A stretch of 64,000 nt of DNA from Lycorma delicatula (Eukaryota > Arthropoda > Insecta > Hemiptera > Fulgoridae): positions 130,564,824 to 130,628,823 of the forward strand of contig NC_134460.1 of NCBI RefSeq assembly GCF_047948215.1, read 5' to 3'. The notes beneath the pieces are model-generated. The model saw nothing but the letters and a program-made list of their open reading frames with translations. It did not search any database and was not told the origin of the DNA. The translations under genes were made by a program, and so were the position numbers. The stretch's first letter is position 1. Each line of letters begins with the position of its first letter. Below, piece after piece: positions 36,209-50,600 of this stretch.

Positions 36209-38647
36209 ATGTGTGTGTGTGTGTGTGTTATATTTGGTTGTCAGGTGACCCACTGGTTGTGAGTTTCCTAACATAAATCAAGTCATTCCCAAACACAAAA
36301 GTAGCTTAGTAAAAAACAAGTATAACCAGTAATTTTACTAAAAAAAAACAGAAAAATGAAGTGGTTCATCACTATCTTCTTTACTATGGCAATGTACTGC
36401 TCCATATGAGTATCCAGAGTTCACTGAAATGCAGGTAAAATCAGCCCACAACATAGCTTCACGTTGTTCATAACAGGGACAATTTGTATAATAAAAACCA
36501 TAACTCTTAGAGAGGAATTCTTATTATTAGTATTTCATATCAAATTAAGTGTTTTACATGTACCAAGTGATACAATGTATACAAAAGAAAGAAGTATAAA
36601 AAAGAAAGGTAAACTATCTAAAGCAACAAATTAATGTACACCTTTTACCAGTTGTCTCTATTCATTTTTATATTTAAAATTACAAAAATTAAAAATAAAC
36701 CAGTAAGTATAATAAGTGAGCAAGTTGCACCAATTTAAAGTATCTTTTAATCCTTGCATCACATTTAGCCTTGATTTTTTGTAATATCTACCATTACCTA
36801 ACTAAAAACAATTGAATGTAAAATTAGAATTGAGATTTTAAAATCAATATCAAATAAGAGGTTTCTTTTTAATATAGTTGTTCATAAATTATAATAAACA
36901 GATCAAAACTACAAGTAACCTTAAAAGTCAAAAGTTATCTCCCAATTAGTAAATTCAAATAATTCATACTGTTTCTGTGGTTCTTACACAATTTTTATTG
37001 TTGTTACTGGTAATCAATAAAATACAGAAGATACAATATTTAAATTTTAAAAAATTCATGTGTTCACACATTATTTATTTTTAAAATATATAAATAACTT
37101 TAAAACTTTATTTTTTTTGACATCTTTAGCAACAATCCTTTGCTTCTTATATCACTAATTAAAATGTGTTTTGATACTAGCATCATTTTCAGTTTCCAAT
37201 TAATGATAAATTATTAATTAATTTTAAAAAAAATTAATAACATTCATTAAAAACAGAAGCTATCCATTATACAACAGATACATCTGTTCATTAATATATA
37301 AATACTGATTACAGTATTATTATTTTTTAATAAAAAAGAATGATTCATTCTTTGGTCATAAATTATTCTTCAGTTATCAAATTAATTCTGGACTTTTAAT
37401 TATAAATTTTTTCTAGATTTAAAAAAAAAGAAAAGAATTATTAACAAATTGCATGTACAACTTGAAGTATATACTGCTATAGCCCTGGCGATAAATAAAA
37501 ACTTGGAAAAGCAGTTAAGTGTAATTTAATTAATTTATTTACACACATCATATATATATAGATCATATAATATAGAACATTTTTTTTAAATTAAAATAAT
37601 TCATCAACATATTGATCACTGTGCTAATTAAATTCAACAAATAACAACTTAACCACCAAAATACAGTAACAGAAAACCTAAAAAAAACTAATATCAATAG
37701 TCTACTTTCAAAGGATCCGACACCATTAGGTGATATATGCAATTCTATAATTATAACACATTGTAATTATAGCATTTGGGATTGATGATGAGGGATACCA
37801 TGAAATTCGACTATTGGTATTATTTTTTTTTTAGGTTTTCTGTTAATGTGTTTTAGTGGTTATGTTATTTTTTGAAAAAAAAATATATATATATATGTAA
37901 AAATAAAAAAGATTCATCAAATTCAATGTAATAAATATGCAAAATTTGCAAGAAATTATTTTAATTAAATTAATTTGAGAAAAATTATTTTCATAAAATA
38001 AAAAAATAAAACAAAAAATATTTGTCGAAATCGTATGATTGAATAACAAACTAACTTCAGATTTATATATTAGTATAATAATATGATATAATAAATTGGT
38101 AAATGGTTTGATAATTTATAAAAAAATTTTTTTATTGCTATCATAAACTGTCATCGAGACATGTTGGAATGAGAAGGGAGGAAGTGGCAGGGCATGTGTG
38201 AAAAGGGAAGGGTGGAGGAAGGGGAAGTGTGTGCACATGTGCAGATATTGATGGAGACAGGGCAGGGAGATAGCAGATGAAATGATGACTTACTCTCACA
38301 ACAGGGTACAGAACAAAACAGCTTTGCACCAATTTTCAACTTTGATTGTTAATTACTTTGTAACTGAAAATACGGTTAGAGCTGGCAAATTGCATTTTGT
38401 AGAAAATTTTAAATGCTTTCAAAAAACTACCTTCCACTTTGGTCAATTACCTCACCATTTTTGATAATTGCGTAAAATCGTAAAGCTGTGTGCTATAATG
38501 TTTGCTTAAAGGTGTGGGTGTATTTACATTTCATTTCAAAATGAAATGTAAATAAAAACTTTCATGTTGTGTAAAACTTAGTCTCCAAAATTTCATCATG
38601 ATCAGAATAAAACTATAGAGCTGTATAAAAGACAAATGAAGATTCTT

Positions 38648-38692
<45 letters not shown>

Positions 38693-41600
38693 CACAAAAA
38701 TCGATTTTTTTTAATTAACCTTCAGTAATGAAACTGATAAAATATTGGCTGAAGTATAGAAGCCTTATTTAATATAACAGGATTGAAATATAATTATCAT
38801 TTCAATTATTTCTCAGAACATCAACTGAAATGCTCTCACAAGTTCATTAAAATTTCAATTAATAACATCATATTGCATAATATTAATAATAAAAATAAAA
38901 TTCAAATAACAATGTAATTTCATAATACTAAAATTAAAAAAAAAAATAAATTAATAATATTTATACAATAAATTTCTTAGGTAGAAAGAAGTCCAATAAG
39001 ATAAAACTAACTCACCACTCTATCCATAAATCCAACAAAACACCAAAATGCATCAACCTCATTTGACATCAATATTAATATAGGCGATAATAAATCACTC
39101 ATTCCTTGTACATAACCAAGATCAAAATTGTACATAACGTAAGTCATTAAAATATCATTTAATAATGACAAATTTGGATTGTTATCACCAGCAAAGAAAT
39201 CCATAGTTCGATCAGTTCGATTTACATCCTTTTCTGTCAAAAAAAATAGAACTATGTAAATAAAAGGTCACAAAAATAACGAAATAGTACAAAATTTTGT
39301 GCTAATTTATTTAGGTAGCCAGGTTTACTCAAATGAAGGTAAATATTAAAATACATAAATAATATAACTGAATAAGTTGGGAATGTTAAGATAAACACAG
39401 AGTGGAAAACAATAAAAAAAAAGTACCAAAGAATTCAAAGAGTGATAATAACAAAACAAACCAAAATAAATGACCATATGCATACTATTGAATCATACAG
39501 TCAAACTTCATGTAATTAAAAATAATCAGGCCCAAATAGCGTGAAGACAATTAAAAAAGTATTCAAACCATTATACACACAGGTAGTCCCAGAATGAGGA
39601 AACAGACACACTTCAGAAATGCATACCACATTTGTTTCTTTGTTTTCTTTCAAAATAAAGAATTTATACAAAGTGTGTATAAAACACTTTGTTATCCAAT
39701 TGTCAACCAAAGATTTTCTTCTAATATAAGCTCTTAATACATAGCAGTAAGGTGAGATCTAAATTTCTATAATTAAATAATTATTTTTTTTTATAAGACA
39801 AAGCTAATCTAAACTAAACAATTTAAAACAGGATTTCACAACTGTTATGTCAATTATTTTAAATTAATTTTTTATGAAAGTAGTAACAACTCGATAACAA
39901 TTAAAAGAAAGAAATGAAACATTCTTCTTTGTATTGTATAAATAATTAATTACAAAAATTTCCCCTAAATCAAGATCCATATTTTTAAATTACACAAGAG
40001 TATGAATAATTATTTACATTATATTTCCTTATACAAGCAACAAATTAGTAATCAATGTATTATACAGAAATACATATTCTATAAAAATTACACTCTGCTG
40101 CATTACAGAGATATGTTTTTAGATTGTGAGTATAAACAATAACACAATTTAATTTACTAAGTAAAATTTAAAGAATTTCTAACTTTTAATTTTTTTTAGA
40201 TTCTTCTAAGATACAATTTAATCAATCTTTCTTACAACAAAATAATGAATTGGTATCTCTATCTAAAAAAATACTCCTACAAAGATATTAAAAAAAAACT
40301 GATTTTAATTACTTAAAAATGCTAGATTAACATTTTATTTATTATTAAATAAATAGGTTTGGCTATAAATTGGTTTAAATAAGTATAGTGCTAGATGGCG
40401 CACATCTATAGACTTGAAAGGAAAAAACACGTAAAATCAGCCTACAGCTTATGAGAATATGAAAAATAAACCATAAAAATCAAGAGGAAGTGTTACAACA
40501 TGACAGATGGACATTTTTTAATATTTTTAATTCTAATATTCATATTATTATTTATAAAGAGCAGAAGTTCAAAGTTTAACAAAACTTAAAATAAATTTAA
40601 TTTCCTGATTGGCACACCATGTACACATGATTATCATTTTATTGATACAGAAACAGAAAATTCATCTAAATGTTAATAATAGCTGCATTATTATAACAAT
40701 AAAATTATGTCTATGAGATTGCCTGGCTCACCTCATTTCACTCTCCATACACATGCATGCACGCACGCACACACAAAAAACTACACATTGATTATTTATT
40801 TTGAAGGCAGTTCCATAACATATGGTAATAAACAGGAAAGAAGCAAATGTTGCATGATAACTTCACACAAAAATGTTGTTTGTTTGTATGTACAAATGTC
40901 ATGAACAAATGATAACCTTCACCTCAAACAATGTTTAGATGTTACTGCATAAATCAATAAATAAATATACTTATTTTTGGATCATTCAACCAAAAACACT
41001 GTTTTTAAAAAGAAAAGATATTCTAAAATAATAAAACGTTATGCACGTGTATGTGGTATATAAAAAAACACTGCTTAACATATTTCAATAAAAATCTGAT
41101 TGGACATCACATGACTTCCTTGTATACCTATTAAATTATACAAAATGATATATATATACATTTTTTTAAAATGAAAAGTACATAAAATTTCATTTCATTA
41201 ACTTCTGACTTTTTTGCTGTTGTTATTATTGAATTACTATTTATTGTAATGTTTTTTTTTTACAATTGGAGGTTAATAATTATTAATAAATCAATATATT
41301 TAAATTGAAAAAAAGAAGATGAAATCAGATTTGAACCGATGTGCCTTCTCCTTGTAAGATCCAAATATTTCATTAATTAAAATTTTATTTGGCTAAAACT
41401 CTGGAACCAATAAAAATAAGTACCACTAGGATAAATCATAGAAAAGCTCTCAATGAGGGCTAATTACTGCAGTTAAGAAAAAGTCCAAAATCCAATTTTT
41501 TTGGATTTTGCGAAAAATCTGATTTGTGAAGATGCCACCACTAGACCAACCCAGTTGGGTTGTAGTTATATAATTATAAAAATTCAAAGCATCCTACGTT

Positions 41601-44600
41601 TTGTAAATTACACTCATTTAAATTATATTTAATTAACTATTACGACAGGTATTTTCTGTTTTCATTTTAGATCTCCAAATTTTTTTAAGTAAAATTGTTA
41701 ATAATTAAATTTACATTTAAATAGTGATTTCATAGTTAATGAATTTAAATTATTTTATAACTTATTTTCATTAAAATGTATTTCATGATTATTTTGACTA
41801 AACAATTTTTTTTTCATTTTTATCACTCCTGTCTACACTTAACATTGTTTCAAAACCAGACAACACATACTTTTTTAAATCCTCTTTTAAAGCTCCTATA
41901 GATACCTCAATTTTTTAATGATAAACTTTCAATTAGTTTTTAATTATAAACTAAATTATATTTTTTCAGATACAAAAACTAGCACTTACTGATTGGCAGC
42001 AAACTTTTTTCAAATCATCATAAACCCAATAAAACTTGTGAGACAAATTGTTTGATATCTATTTTACAAGAATCAGTGTGGAAATTAACAAACAAAAATA
42101 CTACCCAAAACATTATTAGTGATATAGTCAGTTAAAAAAAAATATTTTTTGTATTTGTGTGTATATCTGAGTACGATATTTTGTCAACTGTTAATGTACG
42201 CATGTGAATATGTTTCAATGCACATTTAAGTGGTAAACAACTATTTCATATGTAAACTTCACTAACCAATAAGACTTTTCTTATCTCGATAATCAGAAAA
42301 CCTCTCTTCTTGACTCTCTGACATAGTACGCCACTGTAACTTCATTCTAAAATAATCATCAGACTTTTTCTTTACTATTTCTTGTCTTTCTTTAGCTGTA
42401 GAATTCCATGGGAAATAACCAAGAAGAAATTTCCACACAATAAACCGTAAAGGACGACATATCCCCTAAAAGAAATATAAAGATATTACAAAAGACATAT
42501 TAAGAAATTACTTAAGATATTCAAACATCAAATTACATTATTACATAAAAACATAATTAATAACTGCCTAACATTCTGAAGGCTGCATGAATTTCACTCT
42601 CTGGATGGATGAGTGGCTAGCATAATAATTTTTTTTTCTTAAGCATCAAAAACAGGATTTACATCAAAGTAAAGATAAATTACTTTTATACAGGTTTGAA
42701 CACCTAGTTATAATGTTTTAGATAGTGAAATGAACAGGACAAGACCCCAAACTCTTATTTTGTATAGGTTATCCTGTCCCTGAGTGATTAAAAACTTACT
42801 GTAATGCATATCCTCCTCAGATGTAAATTTTTATTTATGAATTCTAATTGGCAAATAATCAATAAATTATTATATTCTATGAGGGATTTTGTACTGAAAA
42901 CAAAAAAAAATTCATCATAACACAAAAAGGAAAAAAGACATTTAATTTTGAAGAAACCCATATGTACATTAAATGTCACAACTATAATAGTTGTAAGCAA
43001 CCTGATATGATACAGATTACTTCTGAAAATGTCAAGGATGTTCTTAGGTATAACCAGTGTTCAATGCCAAGCCAATTACAGAATGTAAGGAGTAATGGTT
43101 TCTGTTACCTTACTTTCAGTTAAATATATTGTTGCATATCAGCATATGAAGGCTACCAAAATTCAATTGGTACTCAGCCCTATAAGACATTTACTTTGTT
43201 CACCAAACGGAATCTGTACAGAAATAAAAAGTATGATGTATGGACTGATTGGTACCTCTTTTACCTTCAGTTTATGAAAACTGAAAGAATCAAGGTCTTG
43301 ACACTTCTGTCAAGGGCTCCTACCTAAATTTGAAAAAAACTTAAATTAGTACTCATCCTTACATATTAGAAACATTCTAATTTCCTTTACAATTTTTTCC
43401 TCTACTAATTTCTTAAACAGTATTTAGTTTTTTAAAAACATTTTTTTCAATACCAATCAAAATTACAAAATTGGCATATGTTTATTGTTTTAGTCTTTGT
43501 TTTGGAATATGTTACTATCTTCAAATCAATTCAATAATTTTTTTTGGGAGGGCACTTCTAACAGTTTTTTTTGCAAGAAAAAATTCTTTCAAATTAATTT
43601 TAATCAATGGAAAGATGAATAATTAATGGAAATATCCATGATGAATCCAATAATGAAATGTTACTATAGTCTGTATACTGCAGCATACTGATTCTAAACT
43701 TTACATACAGAATGAACAACAAAATTATGACTTAAATTTTAATAATGAATAAAACACTCAACATTTCAAACCCTAGATACTGTGAAAAATTTATATTCGT
43801 TAGAAAATACCCCAAAAAAATGTATTCAGGAAAATCATCTGCTGTGCTATGCTGATTATCTTTGTTCCCAATGTTTTAAGGAACTTCAGTTTTACCAGAT
43901 TTTCTAAATACATAAAACCTTATGTAATTTTAAAAAAGTGATCAAACTCTAAATATGTTTAATTTTATAATGTTTAAATGGAAGATACAACCACAAAATA
44001 AATTCCCTGCCATAGATAAATTATAAATATGATAATTTCCTGGATAATCTAACAAGGCAATTTTTCATGCAAAATTTATTAAAAATATATATACATTTCA
44101 TTCCATTGTAAACGTTTACCCAAATTTTCAAAATTCTTTCACTTATTGAAAGGTAAACAGATAGATAGAAACTGAAAAATATATAATTAAAATTAAATTA
44201 AAGTAAATTAACATATAACTACAATTAAACAAGCAAAAAGAAAATTACTTACTCCTTTAAAAATTATTTCTTTAATTCTTTGTGGATTAGAAATAAGACC
44301 AAAATCATCCATGGCTTCTTTCCACTGTTCCATAGAAAGGGGAGGGCTTCGTGTAACAACTGGTCTTGGAGGCATATTGGTTGGTACCTCTACAACATGG
44401 TATCCTTCAACTTCAACGTCCCCCTCTGGTAATTCATGAAGGCTATTAACTAACTCAGCAGCCATTTCTTCTGGTGGCCTATGTTCTGGTGTTCGGTACA
44501 CTGTACAGACAAATTCAATAAAAAAAATTCACCTCCTGAATAGTCAATAAAACATGACAGTTGATCTGTAAATAAAACAAAACCTCAAACTTTTACAACA

Positions 44601-47600
44601 AAAAAAATCTGCAGTTAAGATAATTAATATACAAAATGAAGCAAGGACAGACATACACAGAATAGAAAAGTTTGTAAGAAAATAGATTAAAACATGTTTT
44701 TCTAAACAATTTTATGATCCAATATTAAAACTTTTATTTTTTATAAAAATAAAAGTTTTAATCAAACAAAAATTATTGCATTGTATCAAGGAAAATTAGA
44801 ATGCCCAGCTTTACCTGATACATACTACAGCTATTAAAATTCGGTAACTAATGAAACTGCAATAAATTCTATGACAAATAAATAAATTCTTATAATATTA
44901 ATATATAAAACACTGGAATTCACACTGATCCTATATTTTTTTAAATATCAAATTTCCTTCTTCCTTCGAAAAACTTAACTGCGCTACACTAACATTAAAA
45001 TTCACATGTTTCTTGGCCAACTGTTTTGAATATACTTTACAAATTTACTGAAAAATAATCTTCTATCCTTTTGTGCTCGTTTTGTAAGTTGTTTTCTTAA
45101 TTTCTTTTATTTATTTAGATATCAAATTGCAACCTGATATGAAAGACTACATCTTTCAAACAAATTGTTACAGTTCATTTACTAAAAACATACTAGATAA
45201 TTTTACAAGACTTTTACTTTTTTTAAAGAGTAATCAATAAAGATTCAATTAGAAATTTGATGATTTTATACTGCCAGAAAATAAAATGGGAAAGTATTAA
45301 TAAAATTAGGTTTAATGAACAATTCAATAATTTTCTTAATCCTTGCTTTATAGAAGCTCTTCTTTCTAGATTGTCTTTTAATAAAAAGAAACAGTTTAAT
45401 TATAAAAAAGAAAAATGCATAATTTACAAATGGAATTTTGAAACCTAGCTCTACAATAAGAAATCTTAGTTAAAAGTGTAAATATCATTTATCTGAGCGT
45501 TCAAGATTATTCAAAAAATTACAGATAGATTTATGTTGAAATAATCTGTAATGTTAAAAAATGTATATTATAATTCAATATCTAATTTAATTAATAATCC
45601 AAAAAATCTTATGTGGACACCTCATGACTTCCTTGTATGCCTATTAAATTACATACACACATTTTTTTAAATACATAAGATTTTATTTCACTAATAACTT
45701 CTGAATTTTTTTCATTTTTTTTTCTTATTGTTATTAAATTATTATTTATTGTAAAATGTTTTTACAATCAGAGGTTAACACGTTCGCTGCGGCAGATAAA
45801 ATAGGGAACTTTACCATCTTGCTGTACGGGCAACTATGATGCTGTATAGTAATTACCTACTATGCATTACGGTGCATATTGGCCCATCCTGTTTTGTATA
45901 GTGCATGCAGTTTTTATAGATTTACTCTATATGCTGAACTGTTTGACCTTGGATTTTCGTTCAGTAAACATCTGTACCGTATCACATATCAGATTGTTTT
46001 TTAATCTCTTTCTGACAATTTTATTTCCTTTTCATATACTTTTATCACAAGTTGTTCAATAAAATTATCAAAATATTACTTAATCTTACAAATGCTGGTT
46101 TTCATTTATAAATTAGAATAATTATATTACATATCCTAATCCATTACTTACTGTTTTAATTTGTCATCTTATTATTCCTAAATGAAATTATTTTTTTAAA
46201 AAAATATCTATTCAAATGTGTATTTTAAAAATATAAACACTGGATGAAATATAAAATTTATTTCCAGATTAACTGTTTCTGAATTCCATCACATAAAATG
46301 TTTAAACCCTTGCTTATAAACATCATGCAAATTATTAAGTAATTAATAAATTGATTTATTTTTAACTTGATTAATTACTTTTTTCAACATAATATTATTT
46401 CATGATGATGTCATTGTGAAAAAAGCTTTTTTAAATTCATAAATATTGAATGTTACTTTATCATTTCATGGAAAAAAAGCAGCTGTAGTTTTCCATTGCC
46501 GCCTCCATTATTGCTTTTGAAAATGCAGAGAGCCACATTTTCTTGGAAAAAAAAAAACAACTGTAGTTTTCCATTGCTTTCAGCTGCGCAGTACTCAGAG
46601 GACTGAGTGATGTTGATATGGCCGTTTAAGTCATTGTGACTCACGCCCCTAACTACTACTGAAAGAGCTGCTGCCCTCTTTCAGGAATCATTCCTTAGTC
46701 TGGCTCTAAACAGATACCTCTCCGATATGGTTGCACCTTCGGTCCAGCTACCCTGCATCCCTGAGCACTCAAGCCCCCTCACCAACGGCAAGGTCTCATG
46801 ATTCATAGAGGAAGCCGTAATAAGAAAGGAAGTCCGACAAGGATGTTCCCTATCTCCGTTACTTTTTAATCTTTACATGGAACTAGCAGTTAATGATGTT
46901 AAAGTACAATTTAGATTCGGAGTAACAGTACAAAGTGAAAAGATAAACATGCTACGATTTGCTGATGATATAGTAATTCTAGCCGAGAGTGAAAAGGATT
47001 TAGAACAAACAATAAACGGCATAGATGAAGTACTACGCAAGAACTATCGCATGAAAATAAACAAGAACAAAACAAAAGTAATGAAATGTAGTAGAAATAA
47101 CAAAGATGGACCACTGAGTGTGAAAATAGGAGGAGAAAAGATTATGGAGGTAGAAGAATTTTGTTATTTGGGAAGTAGAATTACTAAAGATGGACGAAGC
47201 AGGAGCGATATAAAATGCCGAATAGCACAAGCTAAACGAGCCTTCAGTAAGAAATATAATTTGTTTACATCAAAAATTAATTTAAATGTCAGGAAAAGAT
47301 TTTTGAAAGTATCTTTGGAGCGTCGCTTTATATGGAAGTGAAACTTGGACAATCGGAGTATCTGAGAAGAAAAGATTAGAAGCTTTTGAAATGTGGTGCT
47401 ATAGGAGAATGTTAAAAATCAGATGGGTGGATAAAGTGACAAATGAAGAGGTATTGCGGCAAATAGATGAAGAAAGAAGCATTTGGAAAAATATAGTTAA
47501 AAGAAGAGACAGACTTATAGGCCACATACTAAGGCATCCTGGAATAGTCGCTTTAATATTGGAAGGACAGGTAGAAGGAAAAAATTGTGTAGGCAGGCCA

Positions 47601-50600
47601 CGTTTGGAATATGTAAAACAAATTGTTAGGGATGTAGGATGTAGAGGGTATACTGAAATGAAACGACTAGCACTAGATAGGGAATCTTGGAGAGCTGCAT
47701 CAAACCAGTCAAATGACTGAAGACAAAAAAAAAAACTTTATCATTTATATATTCTGAAATTCTTAATTTTATTTTTCATCTTTATTAAATTAATCCTATA
47801 AATTAATTATATACCATTATAAATAACAATAAAAAAATGTTTTATCGAAATTTGTCATATTTTAATAAAAGAAATGATGCTGGCACAGAACAATCCAGCA
47901 AAATTACTTCTAATTATTACAAATAGACACTAAACAAGAATATGTATAAAAGAACTGTTTCAACTAGAGTTAGTTACATGTTTTCTGAGAGATGTTGTAG
48001 ACTATAAAAAATCATTTTAAAAAATATTTTTAGTTATAAAGAGAAATAAAATATTCATTACATACAACATATTTTGTGCCATAATGCACAGTTGTCAAGT
48101 ACAATATGGTAATAATGAGCCCTGCACAGCACAAAAGTTAAGTTAAATAACTTACCGTTCAGTACTGTACTGGAATTACGCAAACGACAACAAGCATACA
48201 GCAACTCCCTATTACAGCACACATTTGCGTTGTACTGCAGTGAACATGTTAATAATTATTAATAAATCAATATATTTAAATTAAAAAAAATAAAAGTTAA
48301 AAAAAAAGACAATGAAGTCTGATTCAAACCGATGTGCCTTATCCTTGTAGATCCAAACATTTCATTAATTAAAATTTTATATTTGGCTATAACTCTGGAA
48401 CCAATGAAAATAATTACTACTTACGATAATTGTTGAAAAGCTCTCAATGAGGGGGTTATTACTGCAGTTAAGAAAAAGTCTAAAATCTAATTTTTTTTTA
48501 ATTTTGGGCTTTTTCAGACACTTTCGGTCCAGTCAACTGTAATAAAAAGGGGAGGTGCACAACTAGATGTTACAACAGTCCTAAATCCAAAATTTCAAAA
48601 ATGGATTCTGGGATGGTTAAAATGGATATTTGCATTGAAATCTGAAAATCAAAATTTTTCACAATTACAATACTTCCTAGTAATCCGTACAAGAAAGTAA
48701 TCAGGTGGGCAGTTATCAAAAGTGAAAGCGAATTTGGAAATAAAAAAGGTCAGTAAAGGACTCAACTTCCATTATCTCTTCCCTTATTCAGGTAGTGGTG
48801 GAATTTAATTTTTTTTCCCCTGTATTTCAAACAATAGTGATCTATTTCAAACAAAACCACTCACCTTGAAGGTTTTGTTGATGAATTACTATTTTTATTT
48901 GCTGTTAATAGCTAGATGTTAAAACCACTATTTTAAGTATAAAGAGTATACATTCAGATGGGCATTGATGAAATTCCTGCCAGTATTTTAAAAGTTGTAG
49001 ATGTTATATCGTTCTTATTACAAGTTTAATTAATGAATATTTCAACAATAAATTTCTTACAACTTCCATTTATCTCCCCTTTGAAGAAAGGTTCGACAGT
49101 TTACAAAATTATAAATAACTTATTTTAAGTTGGAAAAAATTGTAAAACAAACTTTTAATATCTCTTGAAAGGCATAACATATTCACCAAACTTTCAGCAT
49201 GATTTTAGGAAAAATCTTGTCTACTAGTACACCCATTACCCAGTCTTTAGAAAATATTTTTAATTGTGTGGATAACAGAAAGATTCCATTTTCAATCTTT
49301 TTATGATTTCAATTAAGCAATCAATTAAGTTACACATTTTTTATGATGAAAAAATTTTGTAGCTATCGTATCAGAGAGTTGCATTCAATTAGTTAAGTCA
49401 GTCTTACAAATTCCAATTGTAAACAGGTTATTGAAATCCCTTTTTTTATAAGAAAATACATTAAAATGAAAATCCCCATGTTGAAATGTAGAATGCAAAA
49501 TGCCATAGGAATTTATACTTGGTGCCTTGCTTTTTTTATTATCTGCTTCAAAATCTTAATAATTCATTGTTACCCTCATCACATTTAATATGACTGTATC
49601 TATGTCTGAACATAATAATTATTTAAAAGTACTTTGAAAATTCCACATAAGTAGTTCAAAAAATTCCACCATCTATGTTTAAAAATGGATAAAACTGTTA
49701 CAACTGTACTTCTCAGGTAACAATGCTACCTGTGATTTTAGAATTCACATTATTGATAATGATAGTACAAGGTGTATTTTTAATGCAGGGAGTATTTTGA
49801 ATATACACAATATAAAACAGGTTTTATTTCAATCAATGGTCAGCTGTTGACTAAATAATAGTTTAGTCATTTTGTTGTTTATATTCATTAATTTATAATG
49901 AATGCTACAATTCATGACCACGCCAAGTGTGAAGTATGAGTAATCTGATTTTTGATGGCAAATATAATTCTGCGGCTGAAATTTACAGACAAATTTGTGA
50001 CATTTACAAACGAATGTTATGAATGACACTAAAATAAGACAGTAGTGCCATTCATTTAGAAAAGGAGAAACGAATGTTCATAATGAATGTAGCAACCAGC
50101 TGTCAGTGATAATTTCGTTTGCAACAAAATAAAATTATACTGGTTTTTCTTTGAATCATTAGTAAGATGCTAAGCTAGTCATCATTATTAAATATTTATT
50201 ATGCCTATATATATATATATGTATTTACTTCTGAAATAAGTCATCTCTTAGGGCTTCCTGAAAACGTCAGAATGAATTTTCTTGAAACACAAATAAGCTG
50301 TCAGATCATTATTTCATGCCATAAATATGAATCATATAGATCAATATTTATTAAATTAATAATAATAACTTATCTTCATGTGTTTATGTTTATGAATGTA
50401 CAATTCTTTGCTAGAAAGAATAGCACTTAATCCAGAAAACAAATAATACCCAACAGGCAATAGAAATGTTTTCATATTACTCAACATAATACTTGGCTAA
50501 TGAGAAAGGGCATTATTTATTCTTCCATTGCTGTTTTTAACAAATTACCAAACCTTTTAAAAATTCTTCCTACCAAATTATTATTATGCTTTTACGGCCA

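Larger units (their letters stand above)
45779..48248. mobile_element. Non-autonomous TTAA-site (piggyBac-type) element, interrupted by a LINE
   Basis: It is flanked by TTAA on both sides (45775-45778 and 48249-48252). The ends CACGTTCGCTGCGGCA (left) and CATGTTCACTGCAGTA (right, reverse complement) match at 12 of 16 positions, and all mismatches are transitions. The paralogous empty site at 41273 has a single TTAA. TTAA duplication and ends of this kind are typical of piggyBac elements. Without the inner LINE it would be about 1.2 kb, with no transposase seen. Confidence 0.82.
45608..48505 (+). repeat. Dispersed repeat, second copy, split by a TTAA element
   Basis: The left part (45608-45778) and right part (48249-48505) match 41095-41505 in order. 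They are interrupted exactly at a TTAA by the 2470-bp element 45779-48248. Confidence 0.85.

Noticed and set aside
46640..46810. Structural RNA gene or host coding exon in the GC-rich block
   Set aside because: It lies inside a retrotransposition target duplication and no reading frame or fold I recognise is complete. Its identity is left open.
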